Shown here: positions 12,146 to 24,546 of the stretch, piece after piece
Layout of the letters: every line of letters starts with the position of its first letter
How positions within the stretch are numbered: position 1 is the first letter of the stretch
Origin: Chlorops oryzae
Taxonomy: Eukaryota; Arthropoda; Insecta; Diptera; Chloropidae
Direction of reading: 5' to 3'
Assembly: GCA_020466095.1 (NCBI GenBank)
Contig: CM035807.1
Span: 77,367,595-77,431,594 of the forward strand
DNA: 64,000 nt
Notes under the pieces: model-generated
Seen by the model: the letters and a program-made list of their open reading frames with translations, nothing else
Databases searched by the model: none
Told to the model about the DNA's origin: nothing
Position numbers and translations under genes: made by a program

Positions 12146-14832
12146 ATAAAAACACCCGAAAATAAAATTAGAATTTTATTATCACTGAAAAATAATTGAC
12201 AGACATCTCTTCTACCGATAGCAAAGAAAACGCCTGCTACTTTTTGCTACATTTAAAATTATTAGCACTTTTATGTAATAAGAAGCCTCTAAAATAGTTG
12301 AAAAATGGAGCAAAAATTATAGCATACTTTTGGGGTATTGTTAACTATAGTTATATTTGCTTATTATAATTAATTATAACGAAGTTTGGTTAGAAACAAC
12401 CAATGCATAAGTAGTAAAAGATTTTTTTTAACGAATGAAAAGTAAAAGAGAGGTTGGATGACATTAATCCTACATTTATACATATTTGAAAAAGTCTTTT
12501 GGGGGTGTGTGGGTGGTGGGCGTAGCCGATTTTGATGCATTTCTCAGAGTGGGCTTAAATTGTTATTTTTCAGGTTTGGGTTAAGTTTTACGATCTTAGG
12601 GCCAAAAATAAAAGCTTTATATGAAAAAACTTTCTGGGGTGTATGGGAGGTGGGTGGTGGGTGGTGGGCGTGGCCAATTTTGATCACATTTTCTTAATAT
12701 TATTTAAACACCCCTTGTACCAAAGTGCATTGCCCTAAAAGAACTCCTTCTAATTTTTTCCAAAATATGTATGAAGCCGAACCACTGTGCAGCCCTGAGG
12801 CCAGCTTGAGATATGAAATATATTTTTAGATTAATAATTTCTTTAATTTAGAATTTTCTTACTGAGCTGGCAAAGTGCAGACTTGGATGACAAAGTTTAA
12901 TTTTTTTAATATCATGCATAAAAAAAATTTAATTAGTAATTATAATAATTATTTAAAGCAAAAATGTTTGCAGCCAAGGCTTTGACATTTTTAGTTTCTT
13001 AATTTTTGCATTCTTAGGTTTTTTTTTAAATTTTTTCTTTAATTTTATTCATACAATTTGCTTCAGTTTAATGCTTTAAGGTCACAATTATTATGTCGTA
13101 GCTCCTTCAAAATCGCCTCGAAATGGAATGAAGCTAGTCTATCTGGCAGCCAAGCAAATCAATTTTAAACTGTAATACTCTCAATAATGCCTCTTCAAAC
13201 ATGGGAATTTATTTTACGGTGCAAACGAATTAAATTTGCTCACAAAGCTCTTGAAGTTTCGACAAAAGAAAAAAAAATCGCTAATCTCAATAATAACGAA
13301 GAGCTTAGACAAGGTGCAATCGACCTTCAAAGCGTCAAACCGTTACGAAGCAAAAAATTTAGCCTCAGTGTTCGCGAGAGAAAGAACTGTAAGGGGGATA
13401 TTTTGTCGCATTTATTTTTAAGATGGTTATTTTCAAAACATGAATAGTAAAAAAAAAATCCACGTATAAGGAAGTCAAAAATTTTATTTTTTAAACCTCC
13501 AAATCACCCCTTTTACCCGCTCGTGATGAGCATAGATTTCGTTCGGATGAGCGGCATTATTAACATAAGTTTGTACAATTAGCCACTGAAGATTTTGCTT
13601 GAAGATTTTTATGGTTTGCGGTTATATGGTCTAATTAAACCATTGAAATTGTTATTATTTTATGAAGCTTAGATTTTTTTGAATAAAAACAAGCTTCGAG
13701 ACTTTTTTATGTTATATGGTTCTTCTCTTTTGTACTGTTGAATTTCTCACAGTCATTTTGCGAGTTGCTTTGTTAAAAAATTCTTCATGTTCAACATTTG
13801 ATTTCGATTGCAATTACCATGATTTCGAACCATTAAAAGTTTAAGGTTGATGAAGTTTAATGGTCATAGAAGTCAATCTTTACGGTGTTATTAAATGACG
13901 AAGATTTTTTTCCCCCCAATCTTAAAGCGAAACTATGCTAAGCATTCGATTAATTAATAAAATCAATGAGATTTCTTAATGCCATTAAATTATGTTGACA
14001 CTTTACATAGATAAGTGAACCGAAATTATGTAATTAAATGGAAAAAATTGCTTAACAACATTGTATCGTAACTAATAATTACTTGAAAACTTGATGGATA
14101 AAAAGAAAACGAAGTGCCAAATTCAACAAACTTAAAGCTGGTACCCGGTTCTGTTTGGCTTATAAAATTTTTCTTGATGAACAAATCATTTATTTCCTCC
14201 AATTTTTACTTTTCTTAAATAATTGTTGGTCACCCCAGCGCATATAGAAGAGGTTCCGAAAGCTTTTTCACGCTATTTTCGAGCCAACTGCCAAGGATAA
14301 GAGATCTTCACCCGCTTTACTAATGTTGGCTCTTAACTTAAGACATTGCGACGTTTTTAGCTGATTTACAGATGAACGAACTCGTCATTGTTGCATGAAA
14401 GGTGTTTTGTGCTCTGGAGCGATCTTTGTGCCATGGAATGCTGTAACGAAAGGACTACGAGATGTTCATGATTCGAGTTTTCTGTGCTTTGGAAAATGAT
14501 TCGTGAGGTTCATATGAATGTATCGATGTGGAAAATTGAAATTTTTTATTGTTTTTGTACGAAGAGTGTTGGTATGTATTTGATTTATGATTAGTTTCAT
14601 GTGAAAGTGCGTTTTTCTTCTGAGACTCAAAATTGATTGCGTCCAGTTTTGGATCATCAAAACGCGAATTTATGCATAGCAAGATTTCAATTTTTCCTTA
14701 TATGCCACTATATGACAAACCCGTCTTCTCCAAAGCAACTCTTTCAAAATGTTGGCTCTTTAAGTTAATATTTTTTTGTGTTCATTTTTGTAAATTAATA
14801 AAAAAAATTTTTTATAGGTATTTTTTTTTAAA
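12146..14832. other. Gene-free interval with a probable Transib end fragment
   Basis: Contains GGTGGGCG-rich sequence at 12505-12680 and an isolated CACTGTG at 12783-12789. The latter resembles the right terminus of the Transib-like elements found elsewhere in the window, but no matching left end was found. No supported gene. Confidence 0.4.
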
Positions 14833-15069
14833 TACCCCAGCGGTCAAAATGCTGCCTACGGAAACAATGAACCGTAAAACATTTCGTAGGTCATAGGCGA
14901 TAATGCATATGACCTCATGTATGTTACCATCCTAGTATACTTTTGTTCGAGCGTGGCCGTTTTTTAAGAGCGAACGCCTACCACCACCACAAAAAGTAAG
15001 CTATTGGCAAGCAGGTCGCTTACAGGCTCGTATACTTTGTAGGCGGTAGGAATTGTTGGCCGCTGGGTA
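14833..15069. mobile_element. Small TIR element, TACCCAGCGGCCAA family, copy 1
   Basis: Left end TACCCCAGCGGTCAAA and right end GGCCGCTGGGTA are inverted. The 237-base body is shared with a 206-base copy at 38760-38965: both contain TAGTATACTTTTGTTCGAGC, AAGTAAGCTATTGGCA and GTATACTTTGTAGGCGGTA. No coding frame. The superfamily is not clear. Confidence 0.65.
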
Positions 15070-16661
15070 GTTTCATTACGTTTCAAAATGACAAAATGAC
15101 TTTAATATATGTTATTAACTACTTAATACCGATATATCTTTGAATGAATAGAAAATAGAAATAGAACTTAACCAATAGGAAAATTTGTTACGTTCTTTCA
15201 ATTTAACAATGCCAACATTTTTCATTCAATTATTTCATTCAACTTATCCTCCTATACCACAATACCCGAAGTTCCTCTAAGAGTCATTAAAACTCAGTAT
15301 TTTACGCATTTATGCGTCTTACTGTCCTTACTAATAAGTGTTTCCACCACCAGTATGGCTTATCCTACGTTCACAGTAGACATATGGTATTATGTAAATA
15401 TGTATGGTTTTTTAGGCAATACGCACATGTACAATCGACATATGAAAAAAGTTAATACACCCGAAATGTTTCGGGTGCTCTCCTTTTTAAATTAATAAAA
15501 AAATAAATTAAATTATTTTCATGCTCAGATATACATAAGTTAGTATTTTGTTTCGGGTGTTACATTGCCAAAATAAGAAGATAAAACGACTTATAAATTG
15601 ATAATTATTCATTTTTTCGGGACTGTAACGCAATCCACCAATACAAGGTGCAAAAATCATTTAGCAGTTCACTTGAGTTCAGATTTAGAAAACTGATTTA
15701 CATAAGAATAATGCGTTTCTTCTTAATTTTTTTTCGCTCATTATAATTTGGAATGTTTTATTTAAAATTTCATCAGATTTAATGCAAAAATAAAATAAAA
15801 TTTAGTTTTTCAGCCTTAGCATCGTTTGTCATGGAATGACCCTTTAGTTTATAGGTAGATATATATATATATATATATTATTATTTTTTCATCTAGGTTT
15901 ATTTTTGTTCGATAGGGGAGCTTCTATGAAAGCTCATTTGGTATTTATTTATATATATATTATTGCTTTAAAAAAATTTGGTTTAACAACTTGCCACTGT
16001 TACTATATGTTTTTTAATTTAAAAATTGTGAATCTGTTGGTGATAGTTGCAACAGGCTTGGGGCAAATTGTAACATTAGGTAATTAAAACCAGTTTTATA
16101 TTTTCTTACAGATTTTTTTTTTTTTTTTGGCACACAAAGGAATAATAAGAATGTCTCAACTTCTTAAGTTAACAGAATTTTTATTAACGTAGGTATAATA
16201 TGAAATTATGCTTCATCGGAATAACAATTGAATCACTAAAATTAGACTGTTTTTCCTGTTGCACATTTAACATGTGTTCACATCTTGCACATGATGCACT
16301 GAATCCATTGAATTTTCATCAGACTCTCCACAAGCTGAACAAAAGCATTCCTCTGAAACGTCTTTTTCCATTCTCTCTTATATTTTCTCTTTAAATACGT
16401 CTCGCGTAATTCCATAGAAATTATAAATAAGTAAGGTGCAATTTCTAACAAATTACAACTTGCCCCGTAAAAGTGTTACAACATACCCCACTCCGAGGTT
16501 TTTCTATTAAAAAAGTCGCTTACTTGGTGTCAAATTAGACAACCGCGGAGTGTCTCTGTATAAATCAACAACTGATAGACAACTTGCAATCCACGATAAA
16601 CAAAAATAATTCCATTACCTGTCTCTAAACAACACCGCTTCCTTCGCTGCCCGGCGCGCCT
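15070..16661. other. Gene-free interval
   Basis: AT-rich with a (TA)n run at 15858-15880. No supported gene or repeat boundary. Confidence 0.5.
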
Positions 16662-17219
16662 CACAGTGGTATTTTTGCGGAAAAAATGCATTTTTTCAAG
16701 TAGTTATCCTATTTTTATGCTTGATTGATTAAGCTGAATTAAGCATTGTCTAGATAAGAAAAACTCATAACAGTTTTATCTAAAATGGTCATTTTTGTAC
16801 TAAATACAAGTATCGAAAGTCAGAAAATGTTTTTTCATCTAAAATGCTTAAAACATTTGTTAGCTAGAGCAAAACTTCTCCCTAATAATTTTTTTTTAAT
16901 GCGTCATTTGTTGCTTTTACATAAAAATAAAACATTTTAACGACAAAATGAAGATATTATGAAATCGCTCCATAAAGTATTGTCGAAATTTTATGCGATC
17001 AAAGAGGAAGCTATCTAAATACCATTGTTTTTATTTTATTGGAAGAAAACTTTGTTATCTCCGTCTACCTCCGCCTACCTCCGTGTTCCAACTATACAGA
17101 AATGAAAGGTCGAAATGTCTTCTTTCGATATGAAAAAGACATTTTGCAAAGAACGAACTTTGGTTAAAAAGTATGTTTCGAAGTGGTTTTAAGCAATGAT
17201 AATGTCAGCTTTTAATTTA

Positions 17220-17590
17220 AATTAAAATTTTTAGACATTTTCGAGGTGGATCTGCAATCCAGTCAATCGGGTTCTTCTAAACAAGGAAGGAAAACTAAAG
17301 ATTTCAGCGATTGCTGCAACGTACCAAGCGGTGCAAGGCTACTAGTGTAACTTCTCAATACCCAAAAGAACAGCTTTCGATGGCAAGTGAGATAAGTGAC
17401 AAAAGGAGTAGCGGCCACAGCTATATTGACTCTGAAATTGCATTAGGGATAGTGCTTGATGCAGAGCTATCAAGGTTTCAATATGAAACATATAAGAATG
17501 TCCTCAGCTCTGAAGGTTACAACATATTATAAAGTATTGGATGAGAAAAAAAAATGTATCCTGAAGAATAAAGGGCTGAATACACGATGT
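17220..17590 (+). pseudogene. Decayed transposase-like frame inside the Transib element
   Basis: Three pieces in shifting frames read as one decayed protein: a GRKTKDFSD segment near 17287, then ELSRFQYETYKNVLSSEGYN (about 17470-17523), then after a frame change SYYKVLDEKKKCI. The pattern of a short helix with SxxQY followed by a YxKVLxxKKxC block resembles the N-terminal part of Transib/RAG1-related transposases as I remember them. This is recognition from memory, not an alignment. The frames are interrupted, so no protein is expected. Confidence 0.4.
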
Positions 17591-17808
17591 GGTTACTGAC
17601 CAAATTTTGGTTGTTTTTGGAACAAATTTTGTCCCAATCGAAACCAAATCGTGTAATTACCAAATATACGTATGGCCATATGGCATTTGGTCGCATTTGT
17701 TCACGTCGCAACCAAACGTTCGTTTGCAATGCAGCCATATCGTGTAACACCCCAACCAAATGTTGATGACAATTTTTTTAGCCAAATTGTGACCAAATTA
17801 CATTTTGT

Positions 17809-18047
17809 CGAGGGTATATTGCGTTTGTGTGGTTGTGTGTAACACCCAGAACCAGTTGAGATAGACTATAAAAAATATATATAGAAATGATCAGCGTCAC
17901 CAGGAGATTCGATTTAGACATGTCCGTCCGTCTGTCCGTCTATCCTTCTGTCCGTCTAGCCGTCTGTCCGTCTGTCTGTATACAGTTATCTTATCGAAGG
18001 AGTTGAGCTATCTTGACAAAATTTGGTATGCGTGCTCATGGCGACAA
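17809..18047 (-). mobile_element. DINE-like fragment, 3' part, reversed
   Basis: Reverse complement of the 3' part of the family at 1397-2252, including GGTTCTGGGTGTTACACAC (here reversed), GATGATCAGCGTCACC-like sequence and the CAGACAGACGGA microsatellite as CCGTCTGTC units at 17925-17980. It lacks the hairpin terminus. Confidence 0.7.
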
Positions 18048-19177
18048 GAGAAATTTTTTCTTTTTCAAACGAAAAAACAAGTGCATTTTTCATTTCCAAC
18101 TTGTATTATGTTATGTATACGAATCTCCGATTTGAGTTGCTTTAGAAAAACCTCTATATCGTAGAAATTGTTTGTACTGCAGTTCTTAGATTTGACATAT
18201 GTACACACAATTTATTGGCTAACAATTAAAAATATCGTTTTTGGAAGGGGGACTGCTAATAGGTGGGCTATGTTCATTCAAAGTCCAAAAAAACTGAAAA
18301 TCTTTCAAAAAATTTTCAAATTTTCGATTTTGAGCATCATTTTACACCAATCATTTAACGTTTTGTTAGTTAGTTTTGATGTCATATTAAAGAATGATGT
18401 TTAAATATCATAAAAGCTTTAAAAATTTTAAAATATTTTAAGCCATATACGAGCAAAACGAGTTTCAAAAAAGCAATGGTCGTTAAAAACTCTTACGCGA
18501 TTTTCTCGAAATTCTGACGTGATGGAATTTTTTTGAATATTTTCAGTTTTTCAGCACACAAAAATCTAATAGAATCACTAATTAAATTTCAAAGGGGATT
18601 TTTGATGTCGGCCTGTGTTATTTGTCTATAAAGCATTGCATTTTTCATGGAGTTTCATAAGGAAAATGAAAAGTTTGTTCGACGGCCGCAAAAAGGCGCA
18701 AAATTTTATTAATGAAATTTAAAGAACGGATCCTTGCCTTCATTTTTTTTAGTAATCAGACGATGTAGCTCGATGTAGCTCTACTTTTTTTTCTCCAATG
18801 AAATTTGCAAGTCCTTCATTTTTTTTTTAAAGATCTTTTGTTTCGCTCATATCAATTCAGCCACCTACGTTTGCCAGCCCGTTAAGCCTTTTTGTTGAAA
18901 ATAAAGTTCTATATTTAAATAAAAATATCGTTTAAACTTAAGCAAAAATAATATTCCGTCCATATCAACGCTGCTAAATTGCATGCAAATTTTCATTCCT
19001 TTCTACCGAATAACTTAAAACTGACTTCACAACACTTTTTCAATGGCGAAATATAACATCGTAGCAAAACCAATTTCAAATTTTAATTAGTCAAACTATT
19101 CTCTATCAAAATACATTACTAGAATTTTGAAAAGCAATATTCGGAAAATGGACTTTTTCCACTGCGGCACCACTGTG

Positions 19178-19583
19178 CGCCGCTCTCCTACATTAAATGG
19201 CAATGAAGTTGTCATCACTGCTCTTGTGTGGTGTTATATTAAAACATTTATCGATGGACAATCGAACAAAACTTTCAAACCTTAAATTTATGCCGAAACC
19301 TTGAACGGTCCAAACCTTTAGCAGCTGTAACGATCCAAATTCGGAAGGCTTCACTGTGTGGTTCGGCTTAAAACTATAAATTTCATTAGTAAAATTACTT
19401 CTTGACTGTCGTCTGAATTATTTCAATTGACATTTGTCAATAAAAAGCTTTCATTTTAAATGCTGCATACAACAGATAAACATCGCCTCAATATTGGTTA
19501 ATGAATTGGACTAAATTGTGTTTTATGGAAAAAAGAACTAAATACAACCGGACAAGTCAGTTTCATTTTCACTGTGGCATAGA
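19178..19583. other. Upstream region of the first Gr28b-like gene
   Basis: No coding frame. TCAGTTT at 19557-19563 matches a fly initiator and would give a 5' leader of about 25 bases; no TATA box was seen at the right distance. Confidence 0.35.
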
Positions 19584-21095
19584 ATGTCCTTCGGCGGCAC
19601 TTTGAAGACGCTTTTCCAAGAACTTCGCCATCCGCGCGATATTTTCGATTGCTTTTATTTCTTTTTCAAAGTGAGCTTCTCTTTCGGTTTGATTCCTTTC
19701 CACGTCAATCGAAATCGCGTGCTTTCGGCTTCGTATTTCGGCTATGCGAATATCTTTTTACGAATTTTATTGTTCAATTATTGCTTCATACACAATTTCT
19801 GCTGTGAGCCGTCGATGGTCTCGTTCTTCTTTCAGACGCACGTCTCGCAGGCAACGGCTTCATCGCAGCAGCTCAACGGAGCAATCGCGTTTAATCTCAT
19901 AATCGGAATTTCTTTCGCGAAAAGCCGTTCATTTAAGCGTCTAATCGAACAGTTTGATTGTCTGGAATGTCGCTTGGCGAACATCGGTATCGAAGTAAAT
20001 CAATCATTGTCGGCCATACGCCTTAATGTTTTCATGCTATTTTTAATCGTATTGAACTTCGTTTTTATGCACTGTACATTGTACGGTATACTGATGAAAA
20101 ATGGCTGCTATCTCTCGGTCACTTTAGTCGTTTCATTTTATTCACAAAGCTATATTGCCACTGGATTTGTCCTCCTCTTTTATGGAGTGTTTCTGAAATT
20201 GCACTCGTACTTCGAGGCGCTCAACAAGGTACAAAGTTATCATTTCATTTTCCAAAAAAAATGATTTAAAAAAACAATTTTTGTTTTTAAATTGAATTTT
20301 TCAGTTCTTAAGAAATGTGGAACGAGATCAATTGAAAAAAATTTGCACTGCACAAATCGTTTTGGAGCACAATGAAACTCCCTTCAATTTAAGTATCATT
20401 CTAAGGAGACCTTCATCCGAACAAATTCAGCAGGCTATTGAAATACACCAGCTGCTGTTTCAAGTTGCGAACAAAGCAAATCGACTCTTCACTTATCAAC
20501 TTTTGATTATAATTTCGATAGCTTTCCTCATTATCGTTTTTGATGCTTATTATGTTTTGGAAACTTTACTGGGCCACTCAAAATGGCAGGATCATTTCAC
20601 GTTTCAAGACTTTTTAACATTTTTCGTCTATCAAATGACACTTTATATCGTCGTCATTATTTCGATTGTGGAGAGCAGTAATCGAGTCATTGAACAGGTA
20701 CGAATTTTGTTTTTCACTAGACGAACTAATTGAATTGAACGACATTTTCTCTCATTCCAAAGAGCGATATCTCTGGATGCATTGTTCATAGGCTACTTAG
20801 CAAAGCTGGGGATGCTGAAGTCAAAGAGAAACTCCAACATTTCTCATTGCAAGTTATTCATCTTAATTTGAAGTTTACAGCTGCCGGGCTCTTTAGCATT
20901 GATAGAACTTTATACTTTACTGTAAGTAGGATTCATGCTTTCATTTTTAATTTGAAATAAATTTATTTTTCTTTTAAGATCTGTGGTGCACTCTCAACCT
21001 ATTTAATTATCCTCTTGCAAGTGACAGCAGATACAAATGAAATAAGTGACGAAGTAGATGAGGAACTTTCAACGAAAAATTCCACAGTAGGATAA
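19584..21095 (+). CDS. Gustatory receptor, Gr28b-like, complete four-exon gene
   Basis: Exons are 19584-20228, 20305-20697, 20763-20921 and 20979-21095, all joined in phase 0 with GT-AG introns of 57-76 bases, giving 437 residues, normal for insect Gr proteins. The product is a seven-transmembrane chemosensory channel subunit. Exon 1 opens near RDIFDC and GLIPFHV, as in exon D (40428). Exon 2 contains SIAFLIIVFDAYYVLETLLG, almost the same as the shared Gr28b exon. Exon 3 has KFTAAGLFSIDRTLYFT. The last exon holds the TM7 signature STYLIILLQV, where the usual final Q-F pair of the family is Q-V. It carries its own copies of the three 3' exons rather than using the shared block at 41177, so I read it as a tandem duplicate of an exon-D-type transcript unit. 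The function (bitter, heat or light sensing are known for fly Gr28b) is inferred from family only. Confidence 0.93.
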
Positions 21096-21709
21096 TCTAC
21101 AACAAGAACATTTAGCAATGTACCCAGCAAGGAAACGAGAAAAAAGTCACGATATAAATTTTTCTAGTGTCTAAGATCCCTCAAGAAATCATTTTCTACG
21201 TACAGGGCTCTACGCTCTAAAGCAGCAAGTAAATTTCCTATACCAAACACATGTAGCAAAAACAAAGAAGTACTTTGGCTTACTTTTGCTACTTGAACGC
21301 ATACGCTAATTACAAGTAATCGGACTCACAGGGTTGCATTTAAGTCATACATTTTCTATATTTCTGTCCACCTGTCATCGAAATTTCAACTCTGATTTCC
21401 TTTCTTCAAAAGAATGAGCTCGTTACTTCCTTTCAATTTACTTTAACAGCGTTGAGCCCTTACGCTTTTGCTGTATAAAAGGAATTTGAAAGGACTGAAA
21501 ATGAATTTCGCTAAGCATAAATTCATTTTATTTGGAGTACAGTGCACTTAAATACCAACGGACCAACTACTCTCCGATTAGTTATAAAAATATGTATCAA
21601 CCATTTCATTCAAATGTCTTACACTTTCAACTGCTCCAAAATTACTATTCTAGACATCAGTTAGAGGTCAAATATTTAACTATTATTTTCTACGGAATAA
21701 TAAAAAACA
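21096..21709. other. 3' flank of the first receptor gene
   Basis: No gene. TACCCAGCAAGGAAAC at 21120 resembles the left end of the TACCCAGC-type elements, but no matching right end was found. Confidence 0.4.
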
Positions 21710-22470
21710 TGTAAGGGTGTTATAGTCAGGCGAGCCGGACAATAGAATACCCGACACAGACACAAATGTTGAAAGACTTTTTAATATCAAGAAGTGTTTA
21801 AGGCCATAAGGGGCCCCATATACGGACTTTTGTTAAATTTCTTTATGAAAACTGCCCCTTTGCTCCGCCCACTTTTCCAATTTTTTTGAATTCTAATCGG
21901 AGGCTTTAATATGTGCTCAAATTCTAAGTTTCAGTGGAATATTTCCAAAAAATCCGATTTTGGGGCAGTTTTGAGATTTTTGTGACAGACCCTATTACTG
22001 GAGGTACCCTTAAAAATGGTCCGATCGGGTCCATTCTCGAACTTGTTCTTACTCATGTCGCCATGAGCACGCATACCAAATTTCAATCAAGATAGCTCAA
22101 CTCCTTCGATAAGGTAACGCTGATCATTTCCATATATATTTTGTATGGTCTATCTCGACTGGTTCTGGGTGTTACACACAACCACACAAACGCAATATAC
22201 CCTCGACATCCGCTGTAAGTATCAAATCGATACAAAAACTAAGTTTGTAACACTCACTCCTATAATGTTTGCGACAAATGGGCATAACTTTATTTGTGGA
22301 AATAACATTTTTTTTGTCCAGAAATGAATAAATTTTGACCTCAAATAAAAAAATTGCAGTTTATTTTATTTTTCCCGCGATTTTTGGCGTATTTTTCGGC
22401 ATGTATCAAATTGATACACATCAGCTTTTATGTTTGAATTTTCTTACAGCGGATACGGGTTAAAAAATTT
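21710..22470 (+). mobile_element. DINE-like element, copy 2 (short form), with a MITE in its 3' hairpin
   Basis: Begins GTAAGGGTGTTATAGTCAGG and follows copy 1, but it has only one ACAGACCCTA block and lacks the CAGACAGACGGA tract (sequence jumps from CTCCTTCGATAAG to GTAACGCTGATC). At 22208 the terminal hairpin is interrupted by a 247-base inverted-repeat element and appears to resume at 22455 with ACGGGTTAA. Confidence 0.65.
22208..22454. mobile_element. 247-base MITE with ATCCGCTGTAAG inverted ends
   Basis: Left ATCCGCTGTAAG and right CTTACAGCGGAT are exact inverse copies. Just inside lie two imperfect palindromes, GTATCAAATCGATAC near the left and GTATCAAATTGATAC near the right. No coding capacity; superfamily unknown. 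Confidence 0.65.
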
Positions 22471-23799
22471 AAATTTTTATTCATTTATCAGTAAATTCAA
22501 AAAAAAAAAAAAATTCAATTCTTTTTTGCCATTCACTACTTCTCAAATTTATCTGCTTATTGGCTCAAACGCGTCTCCATACTAATAATAGGAAGAAATA
22601 TATTGTCTTATTTTCCCACCGCCACCCGCCTCGCAAAAGGTGAAATATAAAATCTATACGAAACTTTTTCTTTGTCTTCCTACTTTCGTAACTAGGGCAC
22701 CTGAGATTAAAGGGACACGCCATCACCGTAATGCTGGGGGATGCTGGAGTGAAACTAAGGGCCGTATAATGTCGACTCCATATTCCTGCTCAGGGGGAAA
22801 ATTAAGGGTCGTAGCGTAATTTCGACTGCTAATTCTTATTCAGCACACCAAAAATTTTTGATGGGGGAAATCTTTCTCCGGATTTGTGATCAGCACCGTG
22901 CTTGAGGGGACTTGAACCCGGCATCTTCAGATCCTCATGCTTGCATTTTTCCACAGAGCCACATCAAAAATTAAAAGCGTCTCAATTTTAATGAATATAA
23001 TCTATTTAATACTTATAATTTTCGGTAGTTTAAGTTTAGAAAGAAACGCGAGCTACGTCCTCTTCTTGTGCCGCGAGTGATAGAATCTGGATTTCTGGGC
23101 TCGGAGTCCCAGCTTTCATCCTGCTTGATGAGTTTTTTTCTTAGATTTGCCTGATACGACGCTGTATCACTATTTTCGAGTGAAGTGGCTGATTGCCAGT
23201 GGCCGAATCGCAGCTAAATACGGGTCGATTGACACCAGCCAAACTTCAGGGTTTATTTTAAAGTTTTTCTTTATGAAAATTTTTAGAATTTTTAAAATCA
23301 TCATAGACAATCTATACAGTCAATGGAATGGGAGTATCGAACTTCAAAAAAATTTTAACACGTTTAGCTATTTAAATCTGTAGTATGATTGCAGTATTTA
23401 AAATATCTTTTAATAGGGTATGGGAAGACATTTTGAAAGGAAATATTTTTCATGAAAGTATAGAATTTCCAGCATAATCCAGTGTAAGAGATAATTAAAA
23501 AACTTTCTTGCCCTTTGCGTGACTTTAGACAGCTCTTTTATATTCCTTGTGGCTATAGACAAAGACTACATAAAATGTGTAGGTATATTTATATATTGAA
23601 AGGTCGAGTGATAGAGAGAAAAACAGACGACAAGAAGGAGAGAGCAAAAAAGTTTAACAAACAAGGACACTGTAATTTAATTCGAACTTTGAGCTATCTC
23701 TTATTAATCATGTAACAGGACAACGTTCAAGCGACGTGCAGACTATTGCCACTTAATTATCGAATAAAACCTTCGTTTATGTAAGGGAAATTATGCTTT
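22471..23799. other. Gap before Gr28b exon A
   Basis: Contains a tRNA-like segment on the - strand (22893-22972) and no supported gene. Confidence 0.5.
22893..22972 (-). repeat. tRNA-derived segment
   Basis: On the - strand GATGTGGCTCTGTGG (weak A box) precedes CGGGTTCAAGTCC (good B box). Probably a SINE head or tRNA relic; no clean cloverleaf was found. Confidence 0.4.
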
Positions 23800-23815
23800 T
23801 GATGGCGCAGTTGAA
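23800..23815 (+). promoter_or_regulatory. Candidate initiator for Gr28b exon A
   Basis: GGCGCAGTTGAAG, with the CGCAGTTGAA decamer also present upstream of exon C (37844-37853). If the A at 23809 is +1, the leader is about 51 bases, close to the 43 bases for exon C. No good TATA box is visible 30 bases upstream. Confidence 0.35.
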
Positions 23816-23859
23816 GTCCATATCCTTTGGAGTGAAGTTAGGTTGAACGGAAAAAGCGA

Positions 23860-24546
23860 ATGAAATTGTTAAGAACTATATCGAATATGGATGGGGAAGA
23901 CTTATCGATTTGGCGTCGCTTTTATAACCGATTTTTCGTGACCGACAGTTTTTTGGGCGCTTTAAAGCCGCTGTTCGTGATCACTTGTTACTCTGGATTA
24001 ACGCCGTTTCATTTTATAAAGGATAAACGTGGAGTGAAGGATATTCGTAGCTCAATGATCGGATATCTAATATCTGTATTGGTTTTGGTAATTTACTGGT
24101 TTTGCTACGCGTATACGACTTATCACAATGAATCGATCATTGGATTCTTTCTCAATAATGATGTTTCGAGCCTCGGCAATAATATGCACGCTCTGGCTGG
24201 CGTTTTCGGTGCTTCGTCGATTCTTCTAATAGGAGTACTTCGTAAATCATTGCTTTTGAATTTCCTTCAAATTTGCTGTGAAATCGATTGGAAATTTTCG
24301 AAAATTTCATTGAAACCGAACTATTCCAAAGTTTTGTGCTGCGTTATTGTTATTTTGTTGCTGCTGCTACTGTTAAGTCTTGCCGCGATCGGTGTCGGCT
24401 TATTCTGTCTCTTCGCAATGGATGTGTACCCATCACCATATGTACTCATCTTATATATTGCGGAGATTTGGGGAATGGCAATTCTAATAGCAAAATTTTG
24501 TCTTTTGATGAGCTCAATTAATCGAAGATATGATTTACTGACTTTG
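23860..24546 (+). CDS. Gr28b alternative first exon A
   Basis: A 687-base exon (229 codons) starting at ATG 23860 and ending ACT TTG before the donor GTAAGTAT. It encodes the N-terminal half of a Gr28b isoform: a lead with GALKPLFVITCYSGLTPFHF, several hydrophobic segments (a run of leucines near 24345-24380) and a loop resembling those of the other first exons (ESIIGFFLNNDVSSLGNNMH). It would splice in phase 0 to 41177, giving about 461 residues. The intron would exceed 16 kb, contain exons B-D and hold an antisense kinase gene. A second in-frame ATG lies nine codons later; I chose the first because it leaves a leader of similar length to exon C. Confidence 0.9.

Larger units (their letters stand above)
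16662..19177. mobile_element. Transib-like DNA transposon, degenerate
   Basis: The left end begins CACAGTGGTATTTTTGCGG and the right end, read inward, begins CACAGTGGTGCCGCAGTGG. Both have the heptamer CACAGTG, a 12-base spacer and an A-rich block (AAAAAATGC and AAAAAGTCC). Flanks are CGCCT on the left and CGCCG on the right, four of five bases matching a GC-rich 5-base duplication as Transib makes. Inside are a decayed transposase-like frame (17220-17590), a reversed DINE fragment (17809-18047) and a block (18060-18620) shared with 54430-54700 and 60395-60960. Class assignment rests on termini plus the coding fragment. Confidence 0.6.
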
